In this document: piece by piece, positions 17,963 to 26,124 of the stretch
Numbering within the stretch: the first letter of the stretch is position 1
Layout of the letters: each line of letters starts with the position of its first letter
NCBI RefSeq assembly: GCF_900187305.1
Contig: NZ_LT906434.1
Location: forward strand, 372,001 to 436,000
Origin: Neisseria zoodegmatis
GTDB lineage: Bacteria > Pseudomonadota > Gammaproteobacteria > Burkholderiales > Neisseriaceae
DNA length: 64,000 nucleotides
Direction: 5' to 3'
The notes under the pieces: model-generated
What the model was told of the DNA's origin: nothing
Seen by the model: only the letters and a program-made list of their open reading frames with translations
The model's database searches: none
Position numbers and translations under genes: made by a program

Positions 17963-18904
17963 ATGTACGAACCGATAAAACCGTGGTTGGATTTTTCTGA
18001 GCAGGTCGAATTATTAAAAACAAGAGGACTGGTTATTGATGATGAAGAACGGACGGAAAGATATTTACGCCTCATCGGGTATTACCGGTTGAGCGGCTAT
18101 TTTCATGTTTTCCGTCAATGGGATAGTCAAGAGCAAATTTTGTTGGATACTTTTCAGCCCGATAGTCATTTTGAGAATGTTTTATCGCTATACCTGTTTG
18201 ATAAAAAACTGCGTTTATTGGCATTGGATGCTTTGGAACGGATCGAAATGGCTGTGCGGGTGGATATTGTGCATATCTTGGGTAAAAAAGACCCGCTGGC
18301 TCATGAAAAACCGGAGTGTTTCGACGGTAAATTTGCTAAAACAATTCAGGCTAATAATGGTAAGACCAAGTATCAGAAATGGTATGAGCGGTTGGAAGAG
18401 CTGGTTAGAAAAGCCCGACAAAGAAAAACATCTTGTGTCGTTCATAATTTGCATAAATATGGGCATTTGCCAATTTGGGCAGTGTGCGGGTTGTGGGACT
18501 TTGGTGCGATGTCTCGTTTATACGAGGGGATGAAACAACAAGAGCAAAATATCATTGCTCATAAATATGGTGCATTACATGGCGGCGTATTTGCGAAGTG
18601 GTTGCGCAGTTTGAATGAAATACGCAATATCGCCGCTCATCATGACCGCTTGTGGAATATCCGTATTGTTCAACAGGCGGCTCCGATTTCTGCAGATGAA
18701 TATTGGAAAAAACTCGACAATTACCGTCCGTTTTTCTATTTCTGCATCATGCAGCAGATGATGAAAATATTGTGTCCGAACTCCAAATGGGCAGATAGGT
18801 TTGATGAGGTGCTGTGTGAATTTCCCGAAGGGGCGGCAAATATCAGCTTGACTGCATTCGGATTGCCGGAAAATTATCGGGAATGGGATTTGTGGAAAAA
18901 ATAA
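17963..18904 (+). CDS. Abi_2 family (AbiD/AbiF-like) abortive infection protein with HEPN motif
   Basis: Homologue of lactococcal AbiD/AbiF-type abortive infection proteins. Over 313 residues the family N-terminus is clear: KPWLDFSEQVELLKTRGL (7-24) and ERYLRLIGYYRLSGYFHVF (32-50), then FDKKLRLLALDALERIEMAVR. The C-terminal half holds R221-N-I-A-A-H226-H, an Rx4H motif as in HEPN ribonucleases, within LNEIRNIAAHHDRLWN. By family knowledge it would cleave RNA or arrest growth on phage infection; that is inference. The gene is AT-rich and A/T-ending in codon use compared with murE and murF around it, and it has a DUS right before its start, consistent with gain by natural transformation. No protein antitoxin gene is adjacent. 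Confidence 0.82.
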   Translation: MYEPIKPWLDFSEQVELLKTRGLVIDDEERTERYLRLIGYYRLSGYFHVFRQWDSQEQILLDTFQPDSHFENVLSLYLFDKKLRLLALDALERIEMAVRVDIVHILGKKDPLAHEKPECFDGKFAKTIQANNGKTKYQKWYERLEELVRKARQRKTSCVVHNLHKYGHLPIWAVCGLWDFGAMSRLYEGMKQQEQNIIAHKYGALHGGVFAKWLRSLNEIRNIAAHHDRLWNIRIVQQAAPISADEYWKKLDNYRPFFYFCIMQQMMKILCPNSKWADRFDEVLCEFPEGAANISLTAFGLPENYREWDLWKK

Positions 18905-19078
18905 AGGCCACTACATGCAGAAGCAGAGGTAGCAGCCATTTCGTAGTGAATCTTACGCTGAAATAACGGTGAAATCAACCGAAATAGTTTAAAGCGAAGT
19001 TTAAAAATAAGTTTGTTTGAAAAATAAAACATGACTCAAGATGCAATTCTTTACCGAAAAGATAACTTTAAAACCAAC
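18905..19078 (+). other. AT-rich structured gap between the Abi gene and murF
   Basis: 174 bp without an ORF of note. It has CACTAC (18909) against GTAGTG (18943), a tight hairpin CGGT-gaaatca-ACCG (18967-18981) and paired TTTAAA blocks near 18990 and 19001. It could hold an RNA partner of the Abi gene or simply the murF leader. No terminator T-run separates it from murF. Confidence 0.3.
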
Positions 19079-20443
19079 ATGAAACCCTTAGACCTAAACT
19101 TCATCTGCCAAACTCTCAACCTCCCGATGCCGTCTGACAACCAAACCGTCAAACGCATCGTTACCGACAGCCGCGATATTCAAAGCGGCGATGTCTTTTT
19201 CGCACTGGCGGGCGAACGCTTCGACGCGCATGATTTTGCGGCAGACGTATTGGCAAAAGGCGCGGCTGCGGCCGTGGTGTCGCGCGAAGATTGCGCCGTG
19301 CTGCCGGGTGCGTTGAAAGTGGCCGATACGCTCAAATCCCTGCAAGATTTGGCGCGCGCGTGGCGGGAAAATATCAACCCGTTTGTATTCGGCATCACCG
19401 GTTCGTCCGGCAAAACCACCGTTAAAGAAATGCTGGCCGCCGTGTTGCGCCACCGTTTCGGCGAAGAGGCCGTGCTGGCGACGGCGGGCAATTTCAACAA
19501 CCATATCGGCCTGCCGCTCACCCTGCTCAAGCTCACGCCCGCACACCGCTATGCCGTGATTGAAATGGGCATGAACCACTTCGGCGAATTGGCCGAGCTT
19601 ACCCGCATTGCCAAGCCCGATGTCGCGCTCGTCAACAACGCCCTGCGCGCCCATGTCGGCTGCGGTTTCGACGGCGTGGGCGATATTGCCAAAGCCAAAA
19701 GCGAGATTTATCAAGGGCTGGATTCAGACGGCCTCGCCCTGATTCCCTGTCAAGACCCAAATGCCGCTGTTTTCCAAGCCGCAACACAAGGCTTGAAATG
19801 CCAAACTTTCGGTGCGGAAGAGGGCGGTATCCATGCGGAAAATATCGTGTTGAAACCGCTTTCCTGCGAATTTGATTTGGTGTGCGGCAACCAGCGCGCC
19901 GCCGTCAAACTGCCCGTGCCCGGCAAACACAACGTCCACAACGCCGTGGCCGCCGCCGCACTCGCCCAAGCAGCCGGACTGAACCTGCAAGAAATTTCAG
20001 ACGGCCTCGCCGGTTTTGCCAACATCAAAGGCCGTCTGAATATCAAAAAAGGCATCAAAGGCGCAACCGTGCTCGACGATACCTACAACGCCAACCCCGA
20101 CAGCATGAAAGCCGCCATCGACGTACTCGCCCAACTCCCCGCCCCGCGCGTGTTTGTGATGGGCGATATGGGCGAACTCGGTGAAGACGAAACTGCCGCC
20201 ATGCACGCCGAAGTGGGCGCATACGCACGCAACAAAGGCATCGAAGCGGCCTATTTTGTCGGCAACGACAGCGCACACGCAGCGGAAACCTTCGGCGGCA
20301 ACGGCCTGTGGTTCGCCGACAAAGACCCGCTGATTCAAGTGCTGGCACACGATTTGCCGCAAGAGGCGAATGTGCTGGTAAAAGGCTCGCGCTTTATGAA
20401 GATGGAAGAAGTGGTTGAGGCGTTGTTGGCAACAAATTTTTGA
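19079..20443 (+). CDS. murF: UDP-MurNAc-tripeptide:D-alanyl-D-alanine ligase
   Basis: ATP-dependent ligase adding D-Ala-D-Ala to complete the pentapeptide precursor. I place the start at 19079 (454 residues, MKPLDLNFICQTL) because it aligns with the usual Mur N-terminus; an in-frame ATG at 19031 would add 16 residues with no better ribosome binding site. Visible motifs are TDSRDIQSGDVFFALAGE, the P-loop GITGSSGKTTVKEML (about 117), AVIEMGMNHFGELAEL, and DDTYNANPDSMKAAID with GDMGELGE in the C-terminal domain. Several DUS copies lie inside. Codon use is GC-rich, in sharp contrast to the Abi gene just upstream. Confidence 0.96.
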   Translation: MKPLDLNFICQTLNLPMPSDNQTVKRIVTDSRDIQSGDVFFALAGERFDAHDFAADVLAKGAAAAVVSREDCAVLPGALKVADTLKSLQDLARAWRENINPFVFGITGSSGKTTVKEMLAAVLRHRFGEEAVLATAGNFNNHIGLPLTLLKLTPAHRYAVIEMGMNHFGELAELTRIAKPDVALVNNALRAHVGCGFDGVGDIAKAKSEIYQGLDSDGLALIPCQDPNAAVFQAATQGLKCQTFGAEEGGIHAENIVLKPLSCEFDLVCGNQRAAVKLPVPGKHNVHNAVAAAALAQAAGLNLQEISDGLAGFANIKGRLNIKKGIKGATVLDDTYNANPDSMKAAIDVLAQLPAPRVFVMGDMGELGEDETAAMHAEVGAYARNKGIEAAYFVGNDSAHAAETFGGNGLWFADKDPLIQVLAHDLPQEANVLVKGSRFMKMEEVVEALLATNF

Positions 20444-20465
20444 ATGCCTGTCTGAAAGGGATTTT

Positions 20466-20657
20466 ATGATGAACCGTTATGTGAAAATTGCTTTATTATC
20501 GGTGGCGCTGATTGTTGCGTTTGTTGCCGGTATGCATTTTCAGGCCTATCTCTATGAAGATCTGTGTTTGGATATGGGCGGCGGCAGAAATCCGGGCAAT
20601 GCGCCGATTTGTGTGATTGACAGCGATACCTATAAAGAAAGGTATGGCGATAGGTAA
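20466..20657 (+). CDS. Small single-pass membrane protein in the dcw cluster
   Basis: 63 residues from the ATG at 20466 (a second ATG follows at once at 20469). It has one membrane helix (about 7-25, VKIALLSVALIVAFVAG) and a short periplasmic tail with two cysteines that may pair (CLDMGGG and PICVID). Family not recognised. It lies 22 bp after murF and 56 bp before the next gene, so it is read as part of the cluster. Its position suggests an envelope role but nothing more can be inferred. Confidence 0.6.
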   Translation: MMNRYVKIALLSVALIVAFVAGMHFQAYLYEDLCLDMGGGRNPGNAPICVIDSDTYKERYGDR

Positions 20658-20713
20658 ATGTACATGCCGTCTGAAATAAGTGTTTGTCACTATTTATTTT
20701 TAAGGATTATAAA

Positions 20714-21574
20714 ATGATGCGTTTATGGTTTTTGGGCAGCTTGCTGTTGGCGCTGAATGCTTTTGCAGCCTCCGCGCCATTGCCCGAAAAATTATTACAA
20801 CAGATCGGCGCGGAACAGCAACGTGTTGCTGCTGCCATAAAGCATGCTTCAACCGGGCAGGCAGACAAGCTGTATGTCAGCCATCGGAAAAATATGGAGA
20901 ACTTTATCGGCAGGTTATCGGAATCGGAACATGATGTATTGATGAACTATCTTGATAAGTATTTTATTTATAATGAAAAAATACATGAATATAAACCTAC
21001 TGCCGCCATCGTTGCCCGTCAAAAACGTTTAGCGAAGTATGATTTGGAATATTGGGATGTGGGTGAAGGCTTGGCAGACATCCGCACGATTCCGAAATAT
21101 TACAAAGAGCGTTTTAGCAAAAAAGTCAGCCCTGTTTACCGCGATTACATTGAATTGCTTGCCGAGCATGATAAAGAGCTGGTGTTTAATGATGCCGCAA
21201 TTGCTATTCCGTGGTCGCAACTTGGCAAACGAACGGCTGATTGGGAAAATTATTTAACTAAATACCCTACCGGCCCTGAAAAACGGTCAGCCCGTTGTGC
21301 CCATCTGATTTATCAGGAAGCATTTTTAGTGGGAGCGGATAACACCGGCATCACCCACGATGATGCGGGGCAAAAACTGACGAAAGAGGTCAAAAATGCT
21401 TGGCGGCAATTTAGCCGGGCTTACCCAAAAAGCGCTACTACGGCACTGATTGCCCAAATACAGAAGGCTCCTCCTTACAATAAAAGGGCACGTGATATTC
21501 TTGAGAAGCAGCACAAAAAGCAAGGTATAACCGAAACGGTAAAAAGTAATTGCTGGCAACAGGTATCTTTATAG
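20714..21574 (+). CDS. Secreted/periplasmic protein of unknown function
   Basis: 286 residues from the ATG at 20714, chosen because AAGGA lies 8 bp upstream; a start at 20684 would precede the signal peptide by ten unlikely residues. The signal peptide ends at about residue 18-19 (LLALNAFAAS). The mature part is hydrophilic and mainly helical, with many Lys/Tyr residues, and two cysteines (in KRSARCAHL and VKSNCWQQ) near the middle and the end. I recognise no domain. Base composition is lower in GC than the mur genes. It lies between murF and mraY, followed by a DUS and then mraY. Confidence 0.65.
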   Translation: MMRLWFLGSLLLALNAFAASAPLPEKLLQQIGAEQQRVAAAIKHASTGQADKLYVSHRKNMENFIGRLSESEHDVLMNYLDKYFIYNEKIHEYKPTAAIVARQKRLAKYDLEYWDVGEGLADIRTIPKYYKERFSKKVSPVYRDYIELLAEHDKELVFNDAAIAIPWSQLGKRTADWENYLTKYPTGPEKRSARCAHLIYQEAFLVGADNTGITHDDAGQKLTKEVKNAWRQFSRAYPKSATTALIAQIQKAPPYNKRARDILEKQHKKQGITETVKSNCWQQVSL

Positions 21575-21698
21575 ATTTGGCGTTGCTGATGATTTCTAAC
21601 GCTAAATACACACACATTGGAAATGTTTCGGCGATTCATTTTCAGACGGCCTAAGCAATACAAAAACACGACAACAAACAAAAAAGGAAGTAAACCCC

Positions 21699-22781
21699 AT
21701 GTTTCTATGGTTAGCCCATTTCAGCGACTGGATTTCCGCGCTGAACGTTTTTCAATACACCACATTCCGCGCCGTGATGGCGGCATTAACCGCATTGGCA
21801 TTCTCGCTATTGCTCGGCCCGTGGACGATCCGCAAGCTTACCGAGTTGAAAGTCGGCCAAGCCGTGCGCCACGACGGGCCGCAAACCCATCTGATTAAAA
21901 CCGGCACGCCTACGATGGGCGGCTCGCTGATTCTCACCGCGATTACCGTATCTACCCTGCTGTGGGGCAATCTCGGCAACATCTATATTTGGATTCTGCT
22001 GCTGGTGCTGCTGGCTACCGGCGCGCTGGGTTTTTACGACGATTGGCGCAAGGTGGTTTATAAAGACCCGAACGGCGTGTCGGCGCGGTTCAAAATGGTG
22101 TGGCAGTCGGGCGTAGCATTGGCCGCAGGTTTGCTGCTGTTTTATGTGGCGCAGAACTCGGCCAACAATATTCTGATTGTGCCTTTCTTCAAACAAGTCG
22201 CCTTGCCGCTGGGCGTGTTCGGCTTTGTGGTGTTGGCTTATCTCACCATCGTCGGCACGTCCAACGCCGTGAACCTTACCGACGGCTTGGACGGCTTGGC
22301 CGCTTTCCCCGTGGTGCTGGTGGCGGGCGGTTTGGCGGTTTTTGCCTACGCCAGCGGCCACTCCGAATTTGCCGCCTATTTGCAGCAGCCGTATGTGGCG
22401 GGCGCGAATGAAGTGGTGATTTTCTGCGCGGCCATGTGTGGCGCATGTTTGGGCTTTTTGTGGTTCAACGCCTACCCCGCGCAAGTGTTTATGGGCGACG
22501 TGGGCGCGCTGGCTTTGGGCGCGGCACTCGGCACCGTGGCGGTGATTATCCGCCAAGAGTTCGTGCTGGTGATTATGGGCGGCTTGTTTGTGGTGGAAGC
22601 CATTTCGGTGATGCTGCAAGTGAGCTGGTACAAACGCACGAAAAAACGCATTTTCCTGATGGCGCCGATTCACCACCATTACGAGCAAAAAGGCTGGAAA
22701 GAAACGCAGGTCGTGGTGCGCTTTTGGATCATTACCATCGTGCTGGTGCTGATCGGTTTGAGCACGCTGAAAGTGCGTTGA
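21699..22781 (+). CDS. mraY: Phospho-MurNAc-pentapeptide transferase
   Basis: Polytopic inner-membrane enzyme that transfers phospho-MurNAc-pentapeptide to undecaprenyl phosphate, making lipid I. The 360 residues give about ten membrane helices. The conserved cytoplasmic motifs are present: PTMGGSLI (about 68), the catalytic FYDDWRKV (Asp pair, about 112), [10 protein letters not shown] (about 190), [10 protein letters not shown] (about 265) and the HHHYE motif [11 protein letters not shown] strong ribosome binding site (aaggaag) precedes the start. The globin gene follows 16 bp later. Confidence 0.97.
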   Translation: MFLWLAHFSDWISALNVFQYTTFRAVMAALTALAFSLLLGPWTIRKLTELKVGQAVRHDGPQTHLIKTGTPTMGGSLILTAITVSTLLWGNLGNIYIWILLLVLLATGALGFYDDWRKVVYKDPNGVSARFKMVWQSGVALAAGLLLFYVAQNSANNILIVPFFKQVALPLGVFGFVVLAYLTIVGTSNAVNLTDGLDGLAAFPVVLVAGGLAVFAYASGHSEFAAYLQQPYVAGANEVVIFCAAMCGACLGFLWFNAYPAQVFMGDVGALALGAALGTVAVIIRQEFVLVIMGGLFVVEAISVMLQVSWYKRTKKRIFLMAPIHHHYEQKGWKETQVVVRFWIITIVLVLIGLSTLKVR

Positions 22782-22797
22782 GGCCGTCTGAAAAGAT

Positions 22798-23295
22798 ATG
22801 ACACAACAAACCCTCTACAACTTATTGGGCGGCGAAGCGGGCGTGCAGGAACTGACCGACCGCTTCTATGATTTGATGGACTTGGAGCCGCAATACGCCG
22901 AACTGCGCGAACAACACGGCGAAACGCTGGATTATGCCCGCGAACGTCTGTTCCAATTTTTAAGCGGCTGGCTAGGCGGCCCGCCGCTGTACGAGCAGGC
23001 GCACGGCCATCCGCGCTTGCGCCAGCGGCATTTTCCTTTTGCCGTAAGCATGAACACGCGCAACCAATGGATCGCTTGTTTCGCCCAAGCCTTGCAGGAA
23101 TTGTCGGTCAAACCCGAATGGGCGGAACCTCTGTTGCTGCGCCTGTTTGTGTTGGCCGACTGGATGCGCAATCAAAACGAACCGGAATACGCCCCGCCCA
23201 TGCCGCCGATGGCGGGGAATCCTGAAGATAGGCTGGCGGAGTTGGTGGCGGTGTTGAAGGTATTTGGGGTAGCAGGGTTTTTTGAGGCCGTCTGA
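22798..23295 (+). CDS. Group II truncated haemoglobin-like protein
   Basis: Haem protein of the truncated globin family (TrHb2). The 165 residues contain YNLLGGEAGVQELTDRFYDLM (helix B region with Phe-Tyr), LSGWLGGPPLYEQAHGHPRLRQRHFPF, in which the His of RHFPF is the proximal haem ligand and the Gly-Gly-Pro-Pro-Leu-Tyr segment is typical of TrHb2, and a Trp in NQWIACFAQAL (helix G). Likely roles are oxygen or nitric-oxide chemistry; family inference only. The last 40 residues (PMPPMAGNPEDRL...) extend beyond the globin fold. It is embedded in the dcw cluster between mraY and murD, with no functional link visible. Confidence 0.85.
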   Translation: MTQQTLYNLLGGEAGVQELTDRFYDLMDLEPQYAELREQHGETLDYARERLFQFLSGWLGGPPLYEQAHGHPRLRQRHFPFAVSMNTRNQWIACFAQALQELSVKPEWAEPLLLRLFVLADWMRNQNEPEYAPPMPPMAGNPEDRLAELVAVLKVFGVAGFFEAV

Positions 23296-23321
23296 AAAAA
23301 TTGATCGATATAAAAATAGCG

Positions 23322-23424
23322 CGTCATACTCGGGCTTGACCCGAGTATCTCCCAAATATCAGGGAGAGGTATTTCAGACGGCCTTGCAGATAACAAGATA
23401 TTCGGGTCAAGCCCGAGTATGACG
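23322..23424. repeat. Palindromic 'GTCATACTCGGG' repeat, copy A
   Basis: Arms cgtcatactcgggcttgacc (from 23322) and its near-exact reverse complement (ending 23424) enclose a DUS (tttcagacggcctt). It lies between the globin gene and murD. Related copies are at 34.5 kb and 41.3 kb. Confidence 0.75.
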
Positions 23425-23444
23425 GACATATTCAGAGTAACAAA

Positions 23445-24782
23445 ATGAACTGGCAAAACAAAAAAATCCTAGTGGCCGGCTTGGGCGGCACGGGTGTTTC
23501 GATGATTGCGTTTTTGCAGCGGCAGGGCGCACGGGTGGCGGCTTATGATGTCTGTCTGAAACCCGAACGCGAGGTGGAATTGAAGCAGCGGTTTAACGGC
23601 TTAAGCTGCTATACAGGCCGTCTGAAAGATGCTTTGGTACACGGCTTTGATATCCTCGCCCTCAGCCCCGGCATCAGCGAGCGCACGCCTGAAGTCGAGG
23701 CATTCAAGCAAAGCGGCGGCGTGGTGTTGGGCGACGTGGAAATTTTGGCGCACGAGTTGAAAGGCAAAAGCGACAAAATCATCGCCATCACCGGTAGCAA
23801 CGGCAAAACCACCGTTACCAGTTTGGTCGGTTATCTGTGCGAAAAATGCGGGCTGGACACCGTGGTGGCGGGCAATATCGGCACGCCCGTGTTGGAAGCC
23901 TATATGCAGCGCGGCGGCAAAGCGGCGGACGTGTGGGTGCTCGAGTTATCCAGCTTCCAGCTTGAAAATACCGACCATCTTGCCGCTGATGCTGCGGTGG
24001 TGCTGAATATTTCCGAAGATCATCTCGACCGCTACGACGACCTGCTCGACTACGCCCATGCCAAAGACAAAATCTTCCGCGGCAGCGGCGTACAGGTGCT
24101 CAATGCCGACGACGCGATGTGCCGCGCCATGAAACGCCCGAACCGCGACATCAAATGGTTTTCATTGGAAGGGCAGGCCGATTATTGGGCGGACGTTCAG
24201 ACAGGCCGTCTGAAAGCCGGTGCAAACGATTTGCTGGACACCGCCGCCATTCCCCTGCAAGGCTTGCACAACGCGGCAAACGTGTTGGCGGCTTTGGCTT
24301 TGTGCGAAGCCGTCGGCCTGCCGCGAACCGAATTGCTGCAACACATTCAAACCTTTAAAGGCCTGCCGCACCGCGTGGAAAAAATCGGCGAGAAAAACGG
24401 CATCACGTTTATCGACGACAGCAAAGGCACCAATGTCGGTGCCACCGCCGCCGCCATTGCCGGTTTGCAAAGCCCGCTGGTGTTGATTGCGGGCGGGCAG
24501 GGCAAAGGGCAGGACTTCACGCCCCTGCGTGCCGCGCTGCACAACAAAGCCCGCGCCGTGCTGCTGATCGGTGAGGACGCGCCGCTGATCCGCCGCGATT
24601 TAGCCGATTGCGGCGTGGACTTGATTGACTGCGCAACGCTGGAAGAAGCCGTTCAGACGGCCTACAAGCTGGCGCACAGCGGCGACATCGTTTTACTCAG
24701 CCCGGCTTGCGCGAGCTTCGATATGTTCAAAGGCTACGCGCATCGGGCGCAGGTGTTTGTGGAGGCGTTTGAGGCGTTGTGA
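23445..24782 (+). CDS. murD: UDP-MurNAc-L-alanine:D-glutamate ligase
   Basis: ATP-dependent cytoplasmic ligase adding D-glutamate to UDP-MurNAc-L-Ala. The 445 residues carry the N-terminal Rossmann motif [15 protein letters not shown] (about 10-24), [14 protein letters not shown], the P-loop [14 protein letters not shown] (about 112), [23 protein letters not shown] and the C-terminal [11 protein letters not shown] and [11 protein letters not shown]. All hallmark Mur ligase residues appear intact. A DUS hairpin terminator-like structure follows the stop, so the genes downstream may be read from a separate promoter. Confidence 0.97.
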   Translation: MNWQNKKILVAGLGGTGVSMIAFLQRQGARVAAYDVCLKPEREVELKQRFNGLSCYTGRLKDALVHGFDILALSPGISERTPEVEAFKQSGGVVLGDVEILAHELKGKSDKIIAITGSNGKTTVTSLVGYLCEKCGLDTVVAGNIGTPVLEAYMQRGGKAADVWVLELSSFQLENTDHLAADAAVVLNISEDHLDRYDDLLDYAHAKDKIFRGSGVQVLNADDAMCRAMKRPNRDIKWFSLEGQADYWADVQTGRLKAGANDLLDTAAIPLQGLHNAANVLAALALCEAVGLPRTELLQHIQTFKGLPHRVEKIGEKNGITFIDDSKGTNVGATAAAIAGLQSPLVLIAGGQGKGQDFTPLRAALHNKARAVLLIGEDAPLIRRDLADCGVDLIDCATLEEAVQTAYKLAHSGDIVLLSPACASFDMFKGYAHRAQVFVEAFEAL

Positions 24783-24784
24783 GG

Positions 24785-24824
24785 TTTTTCAGACGGCCTG
24801 ATGGTTTGAGGCCGTCTGAAAAAA
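24785..24824 (+). terminator. DUS-hairpin terminator after murD
   Basis: TTTTTCAGACGGCCT and AGGCCGTCTGAAAAAA form a long stem, with an A/T-rich base, 2 bp after the murD stop. Confidence 0.65.
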
Positions 24825-24958
24825 CGTGCAGTACGGAAAAGTGCTTGCCTGCGCCGAAATCGCACCGCTTATCTGAACGCTAATGATGAGCTGTCTTGCT
24901 TTGCCCATAATGAATATCCCGGCTCGGTTTCGAGCGGTTTAATCAGAAAGGAAAACGG

Positions 24959-25414
24959 GTGGAGCAGGCAAGTCGTCAAGATCATCAAGAAATAGTGCCG
25001 GATAAGTTGAATTATCTGCCTTTGCTATGGCCGATGTGCTTGTTTGGCGGCCCCATAGGTGCAATAGGTGTTATGTTGGTAATCAGCATAGTTGGGCTGG
25101 GTTCGTATAAGGAATGGTTCGATTTTTCTGTTGTCTATATTTTAATATTAGGTTGGATTATCGGCTTTATCCCATCTTTGTTGACGTGGTTTATGGTTTA
25201 TACGTTTCGGTTACACCGTGGCAGAAAAGGCAGCCTATTAATGGCATTGTTTGGGGGATTGGTGTCGCTGGTGTTTGGTCGGCTCTTTTTTGGTTCTTAT
25301 GGAGTGATAGTTTTGGGTCTGGCAGGTTTATTAAGTGCAGCGGTACTTTCAGCTTTTCTGCCTAAACACACACTCGTATTTACTGAAATGCCAAATTATG
25401 AGTCAAAAAATTAA
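24959..25414 (+). CDS. Integral membrane protein of unknown function
   Basis: 151 residues starting at GTG (24959), supported by AAAGGA 7 bp upstream. There are four predicted membrane helices (about 20-45, 57-82, 92-107, 112-135) and short polar ends. No family recognised. Its end overlaps the start of the L,D-transpeptidase gene by 17 bp, so the two are translationally coupled and probably act together. It has lower GC than its dcw neighbours, as for other accessory genes in this cluster. Confidence 0.65.
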   Translation: MEQASRQDHQEIVPDKLNYLPLLWPMCLFGGPIGAIGVMLVISIVGLGSYKEWFDFSVVYILILGWIIGFIPSLLTWFMVYTFRLHRGRKGSLLMALFGGLVSLVFGRLFFGSYGVIVLGLAGLLSAAVLSAFLPKHTLVFTEMPNYESKN

Positions 25415-25988
25415 AAAAACGCTGCTTTGTTTAGGAATGTTGTTTGTGGCTGCCATCGCCGCAGTCTTTTTATTCTGGCTGAAACCGCTGCCGCCCGCCG
25501 TGCTGGAAGGCGAGGCCGAGGCCAAGCCGAAGGTGGGTAATTCGGAGCCGCTTCCGGCTTCGGCTGTGATCGACCGTTTGGTGGTTTATAAGGCCAAGCG
25601 CCAGATGTGGGCGTATCACGGGGAAGAGTTGCTGAAAATTTATCCGGTGTCGCTGGGTTTTAATCCCGTCGGCCACAAGCAGTTTGAAGGCGACGGCAAA
25701 ACGCCCGAAGGTCTTTACCGGATAAACGAACGAAATCCGAACAGCGGCTATCATAAAAATCTGGGCGTCTCTTATCCGAATGCCACCGATAAAGCTTACG
25801 CCGCCTCACAGGGCAAAGAGTCGGGCGGGCTGATTAAAATCCACGGCCTGCCCAACGGTAAAGGCGCCATAGGCAGACACCATTTGCGGCGCGACTGGAC
25901 CAACGGCTGCATCGCGGTTACCGATGATGAGGTGGACGAACTCTACCGCAGCGTGGTTTACAATGCGCCCATCGACATCCGCCCATAA
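25398..25988 (+). CDS. L,D-transpeptidase (YkuD domain) family protein
   Basis: Predicted periplasmic enzyme acting on peptidoglycan stem peptides (3-3 cross-linking, lipoprotein anchoring or its reversal). I chose the ATG at 25398 (196 residues) because it gives a signal-anchor (MSQKIKKTLLCLGMLFVAAI...). The YkuD domain runs from VIDRLVVYKAKRQMWAY onward, with GDGKTPEGLYRINERNP, the catalytic-histidine segment LIKIHGLPN and the nucleophile motif DWTNGCIAVTDDEVDELY, where the Cys lies in TNGC rather than the classical SHGC. The catalytic set therefore looks complete. It is coupled to the upstream membrane protein gene and sits between murD and ftsW, matching a cell-wall function. Confidence 0.87.
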   Translation: MSQKIKKTLLCLGMLFVAAIAAVFLFWLKPLPPAVLEGEAEAKPKVGNSEPLPASAVIDRLVVYKAKRQMWAYHGEELLKIYPVSLGFNPVGHKQFEGDGKTPEGLYRINERNPNSGYHKNLGVSYPNATDKAYAASQGKESGGLIKIHGLPNGKGAIGRHHLRRDWTNGCIAVTDDEVDELYRSVVYNAPIDIRP

Positions 25989-26055
25989 GCGGCGGTGCGT
26001 TGCCGGTGTGCGGGGGAAATGTTTTAAAAACGAAATAAGGGGCTGACGCCATCTG

Positions 26056-26089
26056 TTCAGACGGCCTGATGTGTTTGAGGCCGTCTGAA
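26056..26089 (+). terminator. DUS hairpin upstream of ftsW
   Basis: TTCAGACGGCCT and AGGCCGTCTGAA separated by gatgtgtttg, 67 bp after the L,D-transpeptidase stop. Confidence 0.5.
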
Positions 26090-26124
26090 ATATTTAAATC
26101 CAGAACAGAAACGATTCAAGCAAT

